This document shows positions 27,510 through 40,901 of a stretch of 64,000 nt of DNA, one piece after another (position 1 is the first letter of the stretch; each line of letters opens with the position of its first letter). The translations under genes were made by a program, and so were the position numbers. The notes beneath the pieces were generated by a model. It was not told the DNA's origin. It made no database searches and saw only the letters and a list, made by a program, of their open reading frames with translations. Origin of the DNA: Amphirosellinia nigrospora (taxonomy: Eukaryota; Ascomycota; Sordariomycetes; Xylariales; Xylariaceae); NCBI GenBank assembly GCA_004123355.1, contig SCHM01000001.1:12410193-12474192 (forward strand). Reading direction: 5' to 3'.

Positions 27510-30500
27510 CGGCGAGTTGGCAGGCGTTCAATGCCCACCTGAGGTCGCGACATGACGAGCGGATGAGGACCGCCTGGATTAGCTAAACTCATGTTTACTA
27601 GCCCCTCTGCCTGTCGTGTGAGAGAAAACAAAACTCTCTCTAGCAGCGCCAAGTTAGGCTGCTCGAGGTCGTGTGCTATACCACGGCGCGAACCCAGCCC
27701 CTGCGAGTCGGCTCCGGTCAACGGCGCAAGAGTGTTCGTATCGTCGCCGAGTTTCTGCTCATACTCAATACCGGTCACCTGGATCGTAGTATTGGTGCCA
27801 ATCCGATATGTCTCGACCAATCACCGCATCATCCAGTTGGTAGGTTGATTTTGTAGTTGGCGATAATTGTAGCTCTTAAGCTCGTACGAGTGCCTGGCGG
27901 AGATTCGCATATTAAGTGCCAGTCAACTTGCCCCGTGCCATAATTTTTGTGGTCCCTCAACAGACGCCTACAGTACACTAACCACATTCCCAAGATCGCG
28001 CCGTGTTCTGGGGTGCTCCATGTTGGCCACGCTAGGCTCATAATACCCTTGAGCGAGACTGTTGACTATACTCTTCCGGGTTCACGGAAACCTCCATTGC
28101 GCAGGCCAGCGGGGCCGCAGCGGGGAAACACTTTTGCAGGGTTATGGGACGCATTGGATGGTCTCTGTTGGAGAAACCGCTATTCAAGAAATGTATGTGT
28201 ACATGGCTCTAAACAGGGATGTCATGCTAGCCAGGAGTTGAATGACAGGCGCTAGAGTAATTCAGACGAGAGAACATTGGACTTCACAGCAACTGCCGAT
28301 ACTTCTCTAAGTCCAAAGTTGTCGAAGGGCGAATGCCCACAGGTCCGGCGGTGCAGAATCGCCGCGAATAGCGCTAAACTCATAAGAATTAAGTTGCGAT
28401 TTCCACACTCCTCAAACACATACTGTACTGACTCGCGACCCTCGCGGATGTTAAGTACAAACAATACCTATGAAATATACCCTTTTCTCTGCAAGAGGGG
28501 TCTGAAGTACCGGGCTTAAATAGACCATACATCCAAGCCTACTAGGGTTCGTACAAGAGACTATGGCAGCCGAGTTTCCGAGTGTAAGCGAAACGCATAG
28601 TAAATGTCCCACTTGAGTAGAATTTAGCGTGTACCATCATAACTCAGGTACCTAGCGAATGAGCCGCTTCTTCGAGATTTCTACAATGATCGAACACCAG
28701 TGCAGAATCTTTGAATATGCTACAGCGATTTCCCGATGGCAACGCGTGACATGAAGTCATAGAATTCTTATTCGAAACCTAAACCTAAACCTTTCAAAAT
28801 AGCCTATCCTCCACGCTCTAGAAGATTTGCACCTAAGAATCCGCAATGGGTACTACGCGTTCGGTAAGCTGGTATTCTGTTGAAAACATAGTATTTCTTT
28901 TACGACAAGACCTAAATTATGGATACCCGCTTGTTGTGGGTTCTTGGACTAAGCCCTAATGTGTTATTCCAAACTTGAGACTTGTCTGCTAGGTTGACTT
29001 GCGGAGACTTCGTTGATATACGGTTGACTAAGACGTCTTAAGCTTTGATTCCTATACTCGATTAACCTACACTAGCCTTGGTTCTAAGACTATGACATGC
29101 CTATCGTAAAAATAGTTCACCTCAAAAGAACGGACAATCCAAAGCTTAGTGCGAGGTAAAAGAAACCCGAGCGGCTAATATTGATATATCGGATGAGGCA
29201 TTCCTAACTGTTAGTGAGGCCGTTGCCCTTTGGATCAAGTTGAAAACCTCCAGGTAGAGATACATGACGGTGAATAGGTGAATGAGGGTGGTGAAGCAGT
29301 AACTGGGGCGGACAGTTTTGATGGGGTTTAATTGGCGCGCTAATATGCAGGCCAGGGTAAGGCTCCTGTAACATCATGTCATTATGTTCTGGAGGACTGT
29401 CGAGCCTGGCTTCGAGCGAGAGACCAATAGTCAGGGTTTGGAGATTTGCCCATAATAGGCGAGACGGGCGAGTTGGCGCCGCCAACCTCACGGAGATGAG
29501 AAGGGATTGCCGGCGCATGTTCAGCGAGGACCATGCCTGCTGTGAGAGTCTGTCGTCGCGTGAACTCATGCACGCGTAAATGGCCGCGGTCTATGCTCGC
29601 ATCGTACACTGTGATGATAGATGCGTGCTTCAGATACAGGCACCAGGATCACTGTCAGAACTCATTTGGCTAACAGCGGTGCTCGCTTCGCTTACGCCAC
29701 ATCCAGATGATCGACAAGTACGGGTCCGGCAAGGTGCAGCATACATAGCCGCCGCACCCTTAATATTGTCTGATATATCATACTCTCACTTCATTACCGG
29801 GTAGAACCATGCCATTGTGGGTTCCCGAGTCCTTGGACACCCTGAGGTTGGGTTTCGTTTATACTGGTGTCTTACGACTGCACTCGCGTATACCACCTAT
29901 ATGTACAGAAGTAAGTAATAAATACTATGTACGACAGGTGCAATTGGTACCATGCCTTTCGACGTCAGTTCTGTGGCTTGATAATCTCGATAAGGCATGG
30001 TGACGAACACACACTACAGTGCTTCGTTTCATAACTTAGATCTCGGGATTATCCTCATCGAGACGCTTCCTTAGCCCCCTACTATAAGTCGAGACTCTTG
30101 ATGACTCAGGAGATAGCATTGGCTAGTGTAGACCGCGACCTTAGCTCAATGCGCATATAAATCCCAACTGCCCTGTGCCCATTCAACAACGCTACCCCGT
30201 CGCCAAGCATCCGAAATCCGCGTACAGCGATGTCCACTAACAGCAGTGGAGGCTAAGTGACTCGAACATCCGTCGTCTGTCTTGATACGACACGTAGCGG
30301 ACCAGGAGAGGGTGTGTGTAGGGGCTATAAGTAGCAGTGATATATCTCTAGGTTGATAGCAACCAAGATACTGCCTGGACTGGCCTGATTATGTCGGAAT
30401 GGATCGCCTTAAGAGACGCCTCGCTTACCGCCATTCTTAACGAGTAATGGATCGCCTACAGTGACATACATGTAAAAATAGCGAATGGACCGCAGTAGGT

Positions 30501-32883
30501 AGTCTGCACTCGCGAATGTACCTGCTCATTACGGTATCCAGCGCATGCCAGACCTGCTTCTCCCTGGTGTGCACTACTAAGTTGTCATCTGGTGGGCTGC
30601 ATGCTGGGCATTACCCAAGCGGGAGGGGAGGGGGTGGTCGTCCAACAAGTTAACCTGGACTAGGGCGCCGACGCAGGGAATGCTGGTACCGGATGTGACC
30701 CATCCTCAACGGCTTTTGTCCCCGCAGAACCGAGAAATCCAACGTGGTATTGCCACCATGGTGACATGAGTACGAGTCTGTACGAGAGGCACATGCCCAG
30801 AGATACGGCACAAACTGCCGTCTGGGGTGCATTAGAGGCCTTGAGGGTTGATCATACTAGCGACAACAGCCCATCGTTGAACATTATCGCCAAGCCCGCC
30901 GTCTGATATAGATATCAATTACGTAGTGCGGTGATCTTAGAGTAGTGTGTGATAATAGAGTTTCTGCTGAATAAGGGGAACTATATAGGTAGATAGCCAG
31001 GAACAGCCCGCGAGGACAATTATACCCTTTGACGCAATCACGAAAGGTTTTACCATCTTGTAGACTCTTCGGAAAGCTGTTACGTTACGGGCTTAGAGCT
31101 TTGTTACTATGCAAATACTAGCAAAGGCAAAGGAAGTCAATTCCTGTGATAGGGGTTCTTGCCTCTTTGCCTTGTGTGATAGCTGCTTCACGATTATCAA
31201 GACAATAGCAACGAGAAGCAGTCAACCCATCAGCTACTAACAGAGTTAAGCATAAATCCAGCCATGTAGTCTTTTTAAGGATATCGCTTCAGCCGCATGT
31301 TTAGTGATAACTGCCGATACAGCTCTAGCCCTAAAGCCCCTCGCCTAGCTTCGCCGATAGGTTGGATTATAAACATGCGCGATCTAAGCTTAAATTGCAG
31401 AATATTAATAGAAGCTTCTATTCCCCAACGAGTTCTTGTTTTGGGAAGGTGGACACGGTTTGATAACATCTCAGTGCTTTCCCTTGAGAGCCACGATGAT
31501 GTATCGATGGACTTATAGCGAGAGAATCTAAAGCCCTCTTGGTAACTGATGATACCTCTGTGAGGTTAGCGATAATGACAGTAGTCTCATATCGTACTGC
31601 GCTACTCTAGTGCGCGGAAGCACTTTAGTTTGCGTTCTAGCCCTACTCCAAAAGGACTAGGTTGTCAGTAGTCCGCCGTTCCATGCTTAGGGCTTAGGGC
31701 TCCAACTGTCACTACCGTCAGCAGTAAGTCTTTTACTTCTACTCGCCATCGCGTTGGATGGCCACTGGCGATCGTGGGGGGGTTTCTATGTATAGCTAGG
31801 CTAACCTACAGAAGTGCTGGGGAACTCCTCGCAACTGCGGATGTTCAAGATATATACCTTAGGTTTGGGACTAATACAGCAACGCTCTGATAATGATGAA
31901 CGCTACTGTAGATGTTAGTAAGACCCTCCGTCCCGGTTGAATGGCTCTGAAGGACACCCTCAATATATACTATTCCTAGACTGAACTACGAAGCTAAAAA
32001 TAGCTGTGTGAACTACGCCGATAAATGGACTGCGTGCTGATTAAACATAAATGCTTGTATTGTTAATGTATGAGATATACTCAAGTTTAGTATACTACTA
32101 TTACTTCGCACATTATAGGGGTACTAAGACTTCTTGACATACACACACATACACTCACTCAGGCGACTCTCATGTCCTACTAACGAAAGCAACAGCCTGG
32201 CGGCCATGTCGTATTATGAAGAAGCCCATTCAATCACCTGCTCGAATTGATAGAAAATGCTGCCGCAATGACTAAAACTCCTTTACATGTAGATGTTTGC
32301 CTAAACGACCGTCTTCTGTAAAACAACGCTCTAACCTGGCTAATTGCGATCGTATAACGTCTCGTCGCCAGAGTGATGCGAAGCGTAAAGTCAATTATAC
32401 ATAAAACAAAAATGCCTGTAGCCACAAATGTTCTCGAATCGCCGATCCCCCTTCCGGCTTTGGTATGGACACATGCTACCAAGTAAACCTAAGAATCCAA
32501 AATAGCTGTTTTATGTCTTCGATCCGGGAACCCTAAGAATTCTTTCGGGTTTTAATCGTATCTAGAGAGGAAGATAGCTTTGATTACGGTATCGGGATGT
32601 GTGACTGCACGTAATCGGTATACCGGTCTGGTCGCATTTACCGTTAGCGCCGTGGAAACCGAATCATCGAGCCGGAATCATACACGAAAATTCTCGTCGT
32701 GGTAATCACTCAGTGCTAATCACGGAGAGGCTTCGCGGTCTTCCTAATTAAGCGGCGATTTCGTATGTTTCTTCCCAACAAGAAGCTATTGTCGCTTTAG
32801 GATACGGATTCATACTCAAAGGCGCCGGGAATCTACACAGTTAGAGCCCAAGACTAAGCGGGTGCGAGGCGAGAACGGAAGAT
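27510..32883. other. 5.4-kb gene-free stretch
   Basis: There is no recognisable gene. Frames up to 121 codons (for example 29569-29204, minus) lack motifs, and overlapping frames of similar quality exist on the other strand. Small curiosities are a three-copy AAACCT array at 28777-28797 and a G-rich run at 30620-30637. Composition is near that of other intergenic parts, without the extreme A/T content expected of heavily RIP-mutated repeats. Confidence 0.55.
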
Positions 32884-35225
32884 TTAGCTTGATTTAGAAC
32901 ATCCCTTTCCACTAGTCAATCGTACAAAACTATACGGTACGTTTTGCCCAACGAGCAGTCTAACGGTTTCGGCAGTCGTGAACGCAGTCGTATCCTCTAT
33001 CCCATATGCAGCAAAACCACACTGCTCTGCGATGGCGCCTGGATCGCCCTTTCTCGGCCGTCGGCGAGGTCTAAGAAGACCTTGCGGATCTGTGACGAAG
33101 ATCCCTTGCACCCCAAAGAGACGGACTAACATGCCCACAAGGGTGGATTTCTCGGGCCGAGCGCCGAAATGAGGACGAACGGGCCGGCATCATCACCCAT
33201 TGCCTCGCTCTTTGTAGGCTTTCAAGGCTGTTAAAGGGCTCAACCTCGAAACTATGGGCTAGGGCAGGCGGAGTTTTGAACCCAACTGTATATACTTTCC
33301 CACGCGGAGGGCCTTGAGTGCATACATAGCGGAAGCAGAGTCGTCGGCATTGGCAGCTAAGACGACTGCGGTGCGTCCGAAGTAGGCGGAAGGCGCGAGA
33401 TCACGCGTGAGCGTGCTAAGAATGCCACGCCAGCTTGCATTGTCGAAGAGTAGGGAGGACGCGGCGGGAATCTGTGGGCGTTGTTGGGTGAGTTGGATAG
33501 GGACTCGCTACGGCGATGGGGGCTGGAAGGCATTGACGAGGGCGCGGATCCGGAGACGATGCTGGGCTAGATTGGACACGATGGTGTCCACCATTCCTAT
33601 CATGCGAACCGTTCGGTCACAATTGGTCCTGTCCCGTTATTAAGGCTCGAGAAAAAGGTGCTGTTATGCATCAGACTTGTGAAGGAGACCGCAGGGTCCA
33701 AGCACGCCTCCAAAGGATCTCTGGTTGCACAGGCTTCGACACTTAAAGGCCTTTTTCTGTCTCTCGACAACAGCGAATTGATGTGGCAAGCCTAGCTCAT
33801 TGAAGCACTTTTCGTAGAAGGGGCGTGAGGGATTGTATCCGTGAGGGGATGTGGTGATCCGTAAATACTGGTCTTTGGTGTTGGCCTAGAGAAGCCAAGG
33901 CAGGTTGATCTCAGCAGCACTCATCTGACCTGGTGCGGCGATGAATTGGAAGTAGCGGGTGAGTGATAGGGGTGAAGACTTTATTAAATGTCCGAGATAT
34001 TTGTCCAGTTTCGCCCATGTTGAGGCCAGAAAACGGGGGCGATGTTGGGTATTCAACTCGCATCTTGGAACGAAAGTACTCCAACTCAAAGTTGTCGTTA
34101 TGATCGTTGATAATGGCAATCATCTTGACGATGTGCGCATATTTGCATGATTCCACAAACATGGATTGCGCATATGCCGATGACCATTTAAAAGTACCAG
34201 AAAAGTCGTGAAAAGCCGACATGACATGACTATTACCCCGGTTCTCGTAGAGTTTCCGTCGCAGATCCTCCGGAAGCCACAATTCAACGTCAATGTACTC
34301 AACACCCCATTGGATTGCGCGATAGAGATAATCATAGAACAAATTAGGGTCCTCCATCGGAAAACGCCCATTCTCCGTGTGCAGCGGGTGGTGTAAATGA
34401 TGGGTAGTTCGGTCCTCTGCCGTAAGAGCATAATCTGCTCACCAACATAACTTAGACTTGGTATCTCGGCAAATGTACCATCCCGGAGAGGCTCCTTGAG
34501 CAAGTCTACTCGCAACTCCACAGCATCACATCCAACGGTTAGTACTTCAATATTAGGCAAAGCAGCACGGACGTCAGGAAATGTCGTCGATATGAAAAAC
34601 GTTCGGGCTTTGCCATGAGGGTCTCGTGGTGGCTGATCTGCCCAAGGGTGAACGAGATGAAGCGAGCCAGGTCCCGGCGGAAGAAGCGCGTCTCAGTATA
34701 CAAGAACTCGTAGTCACACTGGGCAGAGAGGTAAGTATCCGGAGGCATTCCGAGGTCGACGTTGTGGGCATGTATGGCAACCATGGCGTTTCGATCTCGG
34801 GTAGCCATGCTAATCCTCGCGCTGTCGGCTGTAACACCAAGCACCAACTCCTGCTCTGTCGTCATGACGCCTTGAAAACTGTCAGCCAGCCGGAACGGCT
34901 TCCCCAGCACATCCGCGAAGATAGATACTATCTGCTCCTGACCAGGGCCATAGACAATCACGGCGGTCCGAGTGTCACCCCTCTGCAACCGACTATTCGT
35001 CTTAACATCCCCCAAAGTCGATGATGCGGCTTTAGAATCAAGATCCATCGCAACGTCTGGCGTAATTGATCCATTCGTACTATGCCGATGAACCGGCACC
35101 GGCACCTGTGTCAACATCTTGTCCCCGGCGATAGAATCTGATGACTTATATGTCTCGCAGGGACCCGCAACGCGGTGTGTGCTGGCGCAAGTAGATAAAT
35201 GGTCCTCCCAACTCCGAGCTTCCAC
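32884..35225 (-). CDS. AROM-derived three-domain protein, quinate-repressor (QutR/QA-1S) type
   Basis: It resembles the last three domains of the AROM shikimate enzyme, the architecture of the quinate repressor. First is a shikimate-kinase-like domain ([21 protein letters not shown]-loop lost). Next is a type I dehydroquinase-like domain ([70 protein letters not shown]). Last is a shikimate-dehydrogenase-like domain ([53 protein letters not shown]). No intron is obvious. Frame slips lie near 34592, 34355, 33945, 33890 and several between 33830 and 32960, where the text is hardest to read. The start at 35225 is the first Met of the open frame; true QutR proteins are usually longer at the N-terminus. 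Repressor function is inferred from family architecture; no other quinate gene is in the window. Confidence 0.78.
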
Positions 35226-38200
35226 TCCGTTGTCGTTTAAATGCTGAGGTCAGGCAGTGTTTGAAATGAAGGGCAAGAAGAAGTAGTCAAACACCGATAT
35301 GTGCATGGCAGAAACTGCCAATCATGCCGTGTGCTACCAGTGTAACCTCAGCTGAAATGGTAGTGGTTGGTTAGTCTTGGTCTTGAGCCCCTGGGTCGAC
35401 TCACACGAAGTAGATGGTGGGAGGTGTGGGAGGTGGTGATGGTGATGGTGGTAGTGGTGGTGGTGTTGCGCACGAGTCCGTCCTGTTTTGAGTGGGAATG
35501 GTGATGGTGTTACTAGACAGACTGTGTGATATGCCGTATTGCTAGCAGGCTCCGTTCAGCTGAGGCTCAAGTTTAATAGGACAGCAAGGCGTAACAGAAC
35601 TGAGGGGTGTGCTAGTGATCAACTCCTGTAGCATGAATATCTGACCTAGGTAGCGGTAATTGAGCCGACATAAAAAGCGGTACAAGGTTTCCTGCCTGTC
35701 ATGGCATGGTATGAGTGAGCGACAATAATTCTTCCAGCCACTAGATTGCAGCATTTCTAAGCTTAGCCCGCCACAACAGCCCTGCGCAGGTGTCTAGTAG
35801 GTTAGGTATAATAAGGGGTATTTGCTCGCGCTATCTGGACGCCTATCTTAGAAATATCATAATTTGGTTACCCGTGCCCGCCAAGCTATCCTTGTCGCTA
35901 TTTCTCTTTTATCCCCCCATCGCTGCTAATACATTCAAGTTTTACAGTTTTACGGCTGTTTCTTACACCCTGTAACTGTTCCCTACCCAGAGAAGTGGCC
36001 TTAGAGGAATACTAGTTTAGCGTCCCGTGGCATGCCCCGAGCCACCTCGGCAAGTGTGCGCCCCCATCCTCTATGTACTAGCCTCGCATGTATATGTGGT
36101 TTGTGGAGAGGTGGGCCGTGAGAATGTCGAGCGTAGTGGGGGGATAATAATGATGGAATTTTAGTGATGGATATTCATGCTGAACGGTGTTAGACTTGGC
36201 AGTGAAGCAGAGCTGGATGCGCAGCCTTTAGGCGGAGAAATCTCCAATTGCTAAAACATATTCATTATGTTAAACATAAGATAAATCCCAAGTTTCACAT
36301 ATCTCAAAGCTTGATGATGCTCAAGACGTGTGAAGCTCCTGAAAACCCCATCCATCATGACCCCATCAACCTAATGATGACGGGTGGATAGCGGCGGGTA
36401 CAACACAACAATTCCCATTTCTCCAGTGCTTATTTATAACTGTCATTATATTAGACAGGTACTTCTACGCGTATGGAAAGACAAAGGAGAGAAGGCCAAG
36501 CGACGGTGTTACCACCAAACCCCAGATTCCGATTACTTCAAAACGAATCGCTTCGGGCTATTCTTATGCACTGCAACACACATTATATAAAGATATGCAC
36601 ATCTTTATTATCGTGTTCACATTGACTTTTCCTATAGGGTCCCAGGCTCGGGAAAGTCGGGAGAGGTGTTGAAGACGGGTAACTGGAACTGTAAACTGGA
36701 ACGTAACCACCTGGGCCATATTGCGCTGAAAGCGTTGACGCCTAAGATACTGGAGATACGGGTCACAACACGCGTCAATCGTAGTGTTGTGGGGAAAAGT
36801 ACCAAGAAGTTGGGGAAGACCGGGGCCCCGAAAACAACCGGATTAGCCCCATTCCTGGAGAAATTCGGGAACAATTCTCCATCAATCACAACCGAGCTCC
36901 TCTAGTACCTGGGGTCATTTGCGCAAATCGTATTCAACCTTTAGCCTACGGAGAATTTCACGGACGGATCCGTCTTAACTGAAGGCGCATGTAACCTGTA
37001 AGACATGGTGCGTAGTATCAGGAGACCGAAGACAATTTTATGCCCACCTGTCGCCTTGTAGTCATCTCTACTGGGAACCTACCGGCCCCTTCGTCAGCAG
37101 CTCGGTTTCGCTTGAGTCTCGATGTTAACACTGGAAGAGGGGATCTCGCCTATTGTGGGATTCTAGTGGTGCGGTTCCCATGGTTTGGTACCAGAAATAG
37201 TTTGATTACCTACATACTGCCCCCACGCCTTCACACCTAGTACCAGAATGCTCCGCAAGATGCCTTGTCAAGAATATCCATTTAGCCGTTGGTTCTTATC
37301 ATCTTGGTATAAGATTAGTGTATAGCAGGCTGGGCAACAACTAGTCTATGATGGCTGATAAGCAGCAAGATAAGATAGAAGCTGTCTTAAGAGATAAAGG
37401 GATGCCATATATATAAAGGTTCTGAGCATTGAGTATGAAGACGCCATCCATTCTATCCCAAGGAAAGCCCCAATGCCAAGAAGTCAGCAACGTCAAATAT
37501 TTCAACATAAGCCCTTATTCTAGGGAATTCAGCTTTAAACCGTAGAAGTCAAGTTTGCCTCGTATCTTCCTCACCTTCTTTCACAAGGCAGGCTTCAGAA
37601 CAAAAGACTGGGTCAACCCCATATGCCATCAAACTCTCCTACTTCAAAAGCCAGCAAAATAACAAGAGAAATTAAAAGAAAAAAACAAGTAGCTGTAGAT
37701 TATGAATGAAAATGTGAAGTTTGTACTATATTAACTTTTGGTGCAGCGAACACTTACTTAACAATACCCTTGAACGCACTCCTTATTGCAACTAATTACC
37801 TAGTGATGAGTAGCTGGTTCTCAACCTTCAGAGACTTTATCATACCAGCTTGGCTATGTTAACACTATGATACCTTTGGCCTGACATGCTCGAATCAAAC
37901 TTGACAAAATGCCGTTGCATATTCTCCGTATTCATCACTCGGCCGAAGCGCCGAGAAATAGAGTATGGCATACAGCAATTGGAGGGTTTGGTTAATTTGT
38001 TCCCCATGGCAGTAGGTGCTTTTCTACATGGTTATATACCGAGTCCGGGTCGTCAATCGGCCGGAGCCGGGCCGGAAGTCACGAGATATTGATCTGTGTA
38101 GTATAGCCTTAAGGGTGTCAGACTAAGAAATGCAATAAGCATGTTAAGATGCCTATACTTATCTAGATCTGATAGGACGTCTCCTGCAATTTAATTAACC

Positions 38201-39523
38201 ACTGTCATATGGCTGGTAATAGCCAAATTCTTGACACCTGAGGTAATGTTATAGGGCATACGGGAAAGATCTCTTTATAGCTATGCTACATATTGTAGCG
38301 TAACGTATAACTATAGTTTTGGGGACCAATGATATGATACCTGGTGTCAATGGGACACGTATGACGTCATATAAGCACTTCAAAATAGATGTTCACGCTA
38401 AAAGTAAGAGATGTAAGTCGAATACCTAAAGTAGAACAGCAAGAGGCTTCATTAGCCAAAATACATTTCACTGTTCAAAATATGAGTGCTAAGATATGGG
38501 CGCCTTTCACATTAACCTTTTCATTATGCTAGACTTAGCAATGACCGCCTCTGTTTCATACAACGGAAGCTAGCCGACTATTATCTAATACACGTTTCAA
38601 GATGTCCGGGTTATATTCCCGGACAAGCTTGAAGTTATTGTAACAGATTAGCTTACGCAGTAACGTTTGTGGTTCGTTATTATATCGTGACTCACGTAGC
38701 GCGCTGATAAAAACATAGATATGAGAGTAGCTTTTTACGTCAAAGTGCTTCACAAGCCTATTGCTGAGAATTGAATGAAAAGAGAAACAGACTTACTTAC
38801 GTGCACCCTGTATTTTATTTTATCTAATTAGTCACAGAAATAGCAAGTTCAAACTGCGCGCAGCAATTAATATCATGATAACTGTCGGAAGCTCATGCTG
38901 TAGGATTGGATGAGAGGCTTCTGTCAGATAAGGAGCGATAAGAAGCCGAGTATAGCGTCATTAGCGTCTGTGCTAGAAGGCCAGACAGAACAACATTAAA
39001 CCAGGCAACCGAATTACGGCGACGCTGTTTTCTCATAACTTACACTGTCCATTAGAGTCCAACGACTTACGAGGTTTACTTATTCCTACACGAGCTTTCC
39101 AGTTCGCCCTGCAACCTTCCAATTGGCTACGTTGAGCTAGCTACACTACTTACCTACCTCTAGATAGATACAATTACGACAGACAGCGAGGTCTCGCTAT
39201 ATCTCCTTGTTTTATAGCGTTGCTTCGACCAGTTAAAGCCACAGCGATCGCCAACGCGCATTACTCGAAGCGCTCTACCGAGCCCATAAATCGCATCCAC
39301 ATAGGACTGCGCAGCTGATACATCTTGCTGCAGTCACCTTGCTTCTGGCCCAACCAACCTACCACGCCATAATACCACCCTTCTTTCTAAGTAGGGATAA
39401 GAATTTGCAAATCGCTCGAACACTCTTCGCTTTCTTTGAGCTCGTAGAGCAGATATACTAATAGTTTTTCGTCTTCATTATTGCCGGGCGAGAAGAGGGC
39501 GTGTGGGCGCGAGCTGGGAAATC
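35226..39523. other. 4.3-kb gene-free stretch
   Basis: No gene is recognised. It contains a G/T-rich simple tract (35414-35466), a small hairpin (arms 36764-36771 and 36784-36791, CACAACAC/GTGTTGTG), and increasingly A/T-rich sequence from 37300 to 38900. The pair of opposing open frames at 36632-36905 has no recognisable content. Confidence 0.55.
35414..35466. repeat. G/T-rich trinucleotide-like repeat
   Basis: Degenerate GGT/GAT units run for about 50 bases in the upstream region of the AROM-like gene. Confidence 0.75.
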
Positions 39524-40469
39524 ATGACTCGCAAAATTGTATATTATGTCGCCCTGGGCGTCTTTGCTTGCAGTACGTCATTCCCTATCTCCTCACCACC
39601 TCCGCCGGGTGGCGTGTTTTGAGATACCATTCGCACATCAACGACACCACATCCAAATACACGAACGCTGCCTCTAGCGAGGCTGTTATAATAATATCAG
39701 CGACATGTCATTCTACTCTACGTCGCCCTCGCAACCCAAACACCCTCATACCGCCCCCCCCCCCCCCCACCACGAAACCTCAAAGCTAACCCACATCTCC
39801 CTCTCCAACAGCAACGGCGCTGACGCTGACCTCGCTCGTGACGACACGCTGGGTGACGTACAGCGTGACGGCGTCGACGGGTCGACCTTCTCGAAGCACC
39901 TGGGGCTGCACGAGAGCTGCTCCTCGGTCGCGGACCCGGCGTGCCGGCCCTTCCCGAGCGAGGACGACTGCCGCGACGACAAGACCTTCTGCTCCCTGTG
40001 GCGCAGCAGCGGCTTCCTGCTCTCCTTCGCCACCATCGTCGAGCTCGCGACCCTCGTCACCTTCCTCGTCGTCATCGCCGGCGGCAAGTTCAAGCGCGAG
40101 GGCGGCTGGAAGCTCATCGGGGGCTTTTTACTGGCCGATGCCGTCGTCGAGTTTGCGAGCATGGGTATAGTGGTAAGTTGTGCTATATCTTCCTTGCGCG
40201 CCTGTCTGGGATGGGGGATGGAAGGGGATATGCGGTGTGGAGTCTCGCCTACCCGGGTACAATGCTGATTCATGTTGGAATTTATAGGCGTGGCTTTTTG
40301 AGCACGACTCGCAGTTTGTTGTCCCTGGCTGGGCCCTCGACTACTCCTTTTACCTCTGCACCACCAGCGCGAGCGTCTCCGTCGTGCTGGCCGCGGTTTT
40401 GGCTGCCTCAGCATACATATTACCCCCGAGGACGATTACGAAAGTCTTGAGGATCCTTTTGATTCTTAG
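39524..40469 (+). CDS. four-helix (SUR7/PalI-like) fungal membrane protein
   Basis: This is a conserved filamentous-fungal four-helix protein, similar in layout to the SUR7/PalI superfamily of cortical membrane proteins. Exons are 39524-39572, 39812-40172 and 40288-40469, giving 197 residues once two bases are restored. Helix 1 is KIVYYVALGVFAC continuing ALTLTSLVTTRWV across the first intron. The extracellular loop is Cys-rich (KHLGLHESCSSVADPACRPF, then DDCRDDKTFC). Helices 2-4 follow: SSGFLLSFATIVELATLVTF, KLIGGFLLADAVVEFASMGI and SASVSVVLAAVLAASAYILP, with an acidic tail EDDYESLEDPFDS. Slips are near 39880 and in the C run at 40423-40427. The PalI/SUR7 relation rests on topology and the Cys-rich loop; role in pH signalling or the cell cortex is not shown. 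Confidence 0.82.
39754..39768. repeat. 15-nt poly-C tract inside an intron
   Basis: An uninterrupted run of 15 C lies within intron 1 (39573-39811) of the four-helix membrane protein gene, in its 3' part before the acceptor. Confidence 0.85.
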
Positions 40470-40901
40470 TTTAGTAAATTCCGGCCGGGAAATCGAAATA
40501 ACACAACATGTTTTGTTTTTTTAGTTTAAGAGTCGAAGCATCATAACTTCGGTTGATGAGAGCTATGCGAGATGGGATTTTTTTTGAAGGTAACATCGTA
40601 TTTCCCTTGAAGCGGTTTAAGCACATGGTACAGCTGGCGTTTGGGAGCCATACTGGTATGCTATTTTTTGGGGAGACATAATTCACATCCAAATAGGCAT
40701 CATGGGTGGAAACGGTAGCGGTGACTACATTTAGGGAAATATATAAGCAAGTTCACGAAATGGGATCATAGTATCAGATGTTTTGTCTAATTACGCATCT
40801 CGACCAGATGCGTGAATAACTGAAGCATTAATTTTTGGGTATCTTGTCCTGGTTTAATTAAGTCAAGAAAGAGCCGACTCATAGACGGAAGTGTAATTAG
40901 T
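40470..40901. other. convergent 3' region
   Basis: This A/T-rich spacer lies between two converging genes and presumably holds both 3' UTRs. No open frame deserves a call. Confidence 0.6.

Noticed and set aside
27510-32883. ancient RIP-mutated transposon island
   Set aside because: Base composition is not strongly A/T-biased and no transposase remnant or long repeat is readable.
38361-38370. ATGACGTCAT, a perfect CRE/ATF palindrome
   Set aside because: A single 10-mer more than 1 kb from any gene start; expected by chance in windows of this size often enough not to claim function.
39746-40414. 222-codon minus-strand open frame
   Set aside because: It is the reverse strand of the G/C-rich four-helix membrane protein gene; the plus frame shows conserved helices and splice sites.
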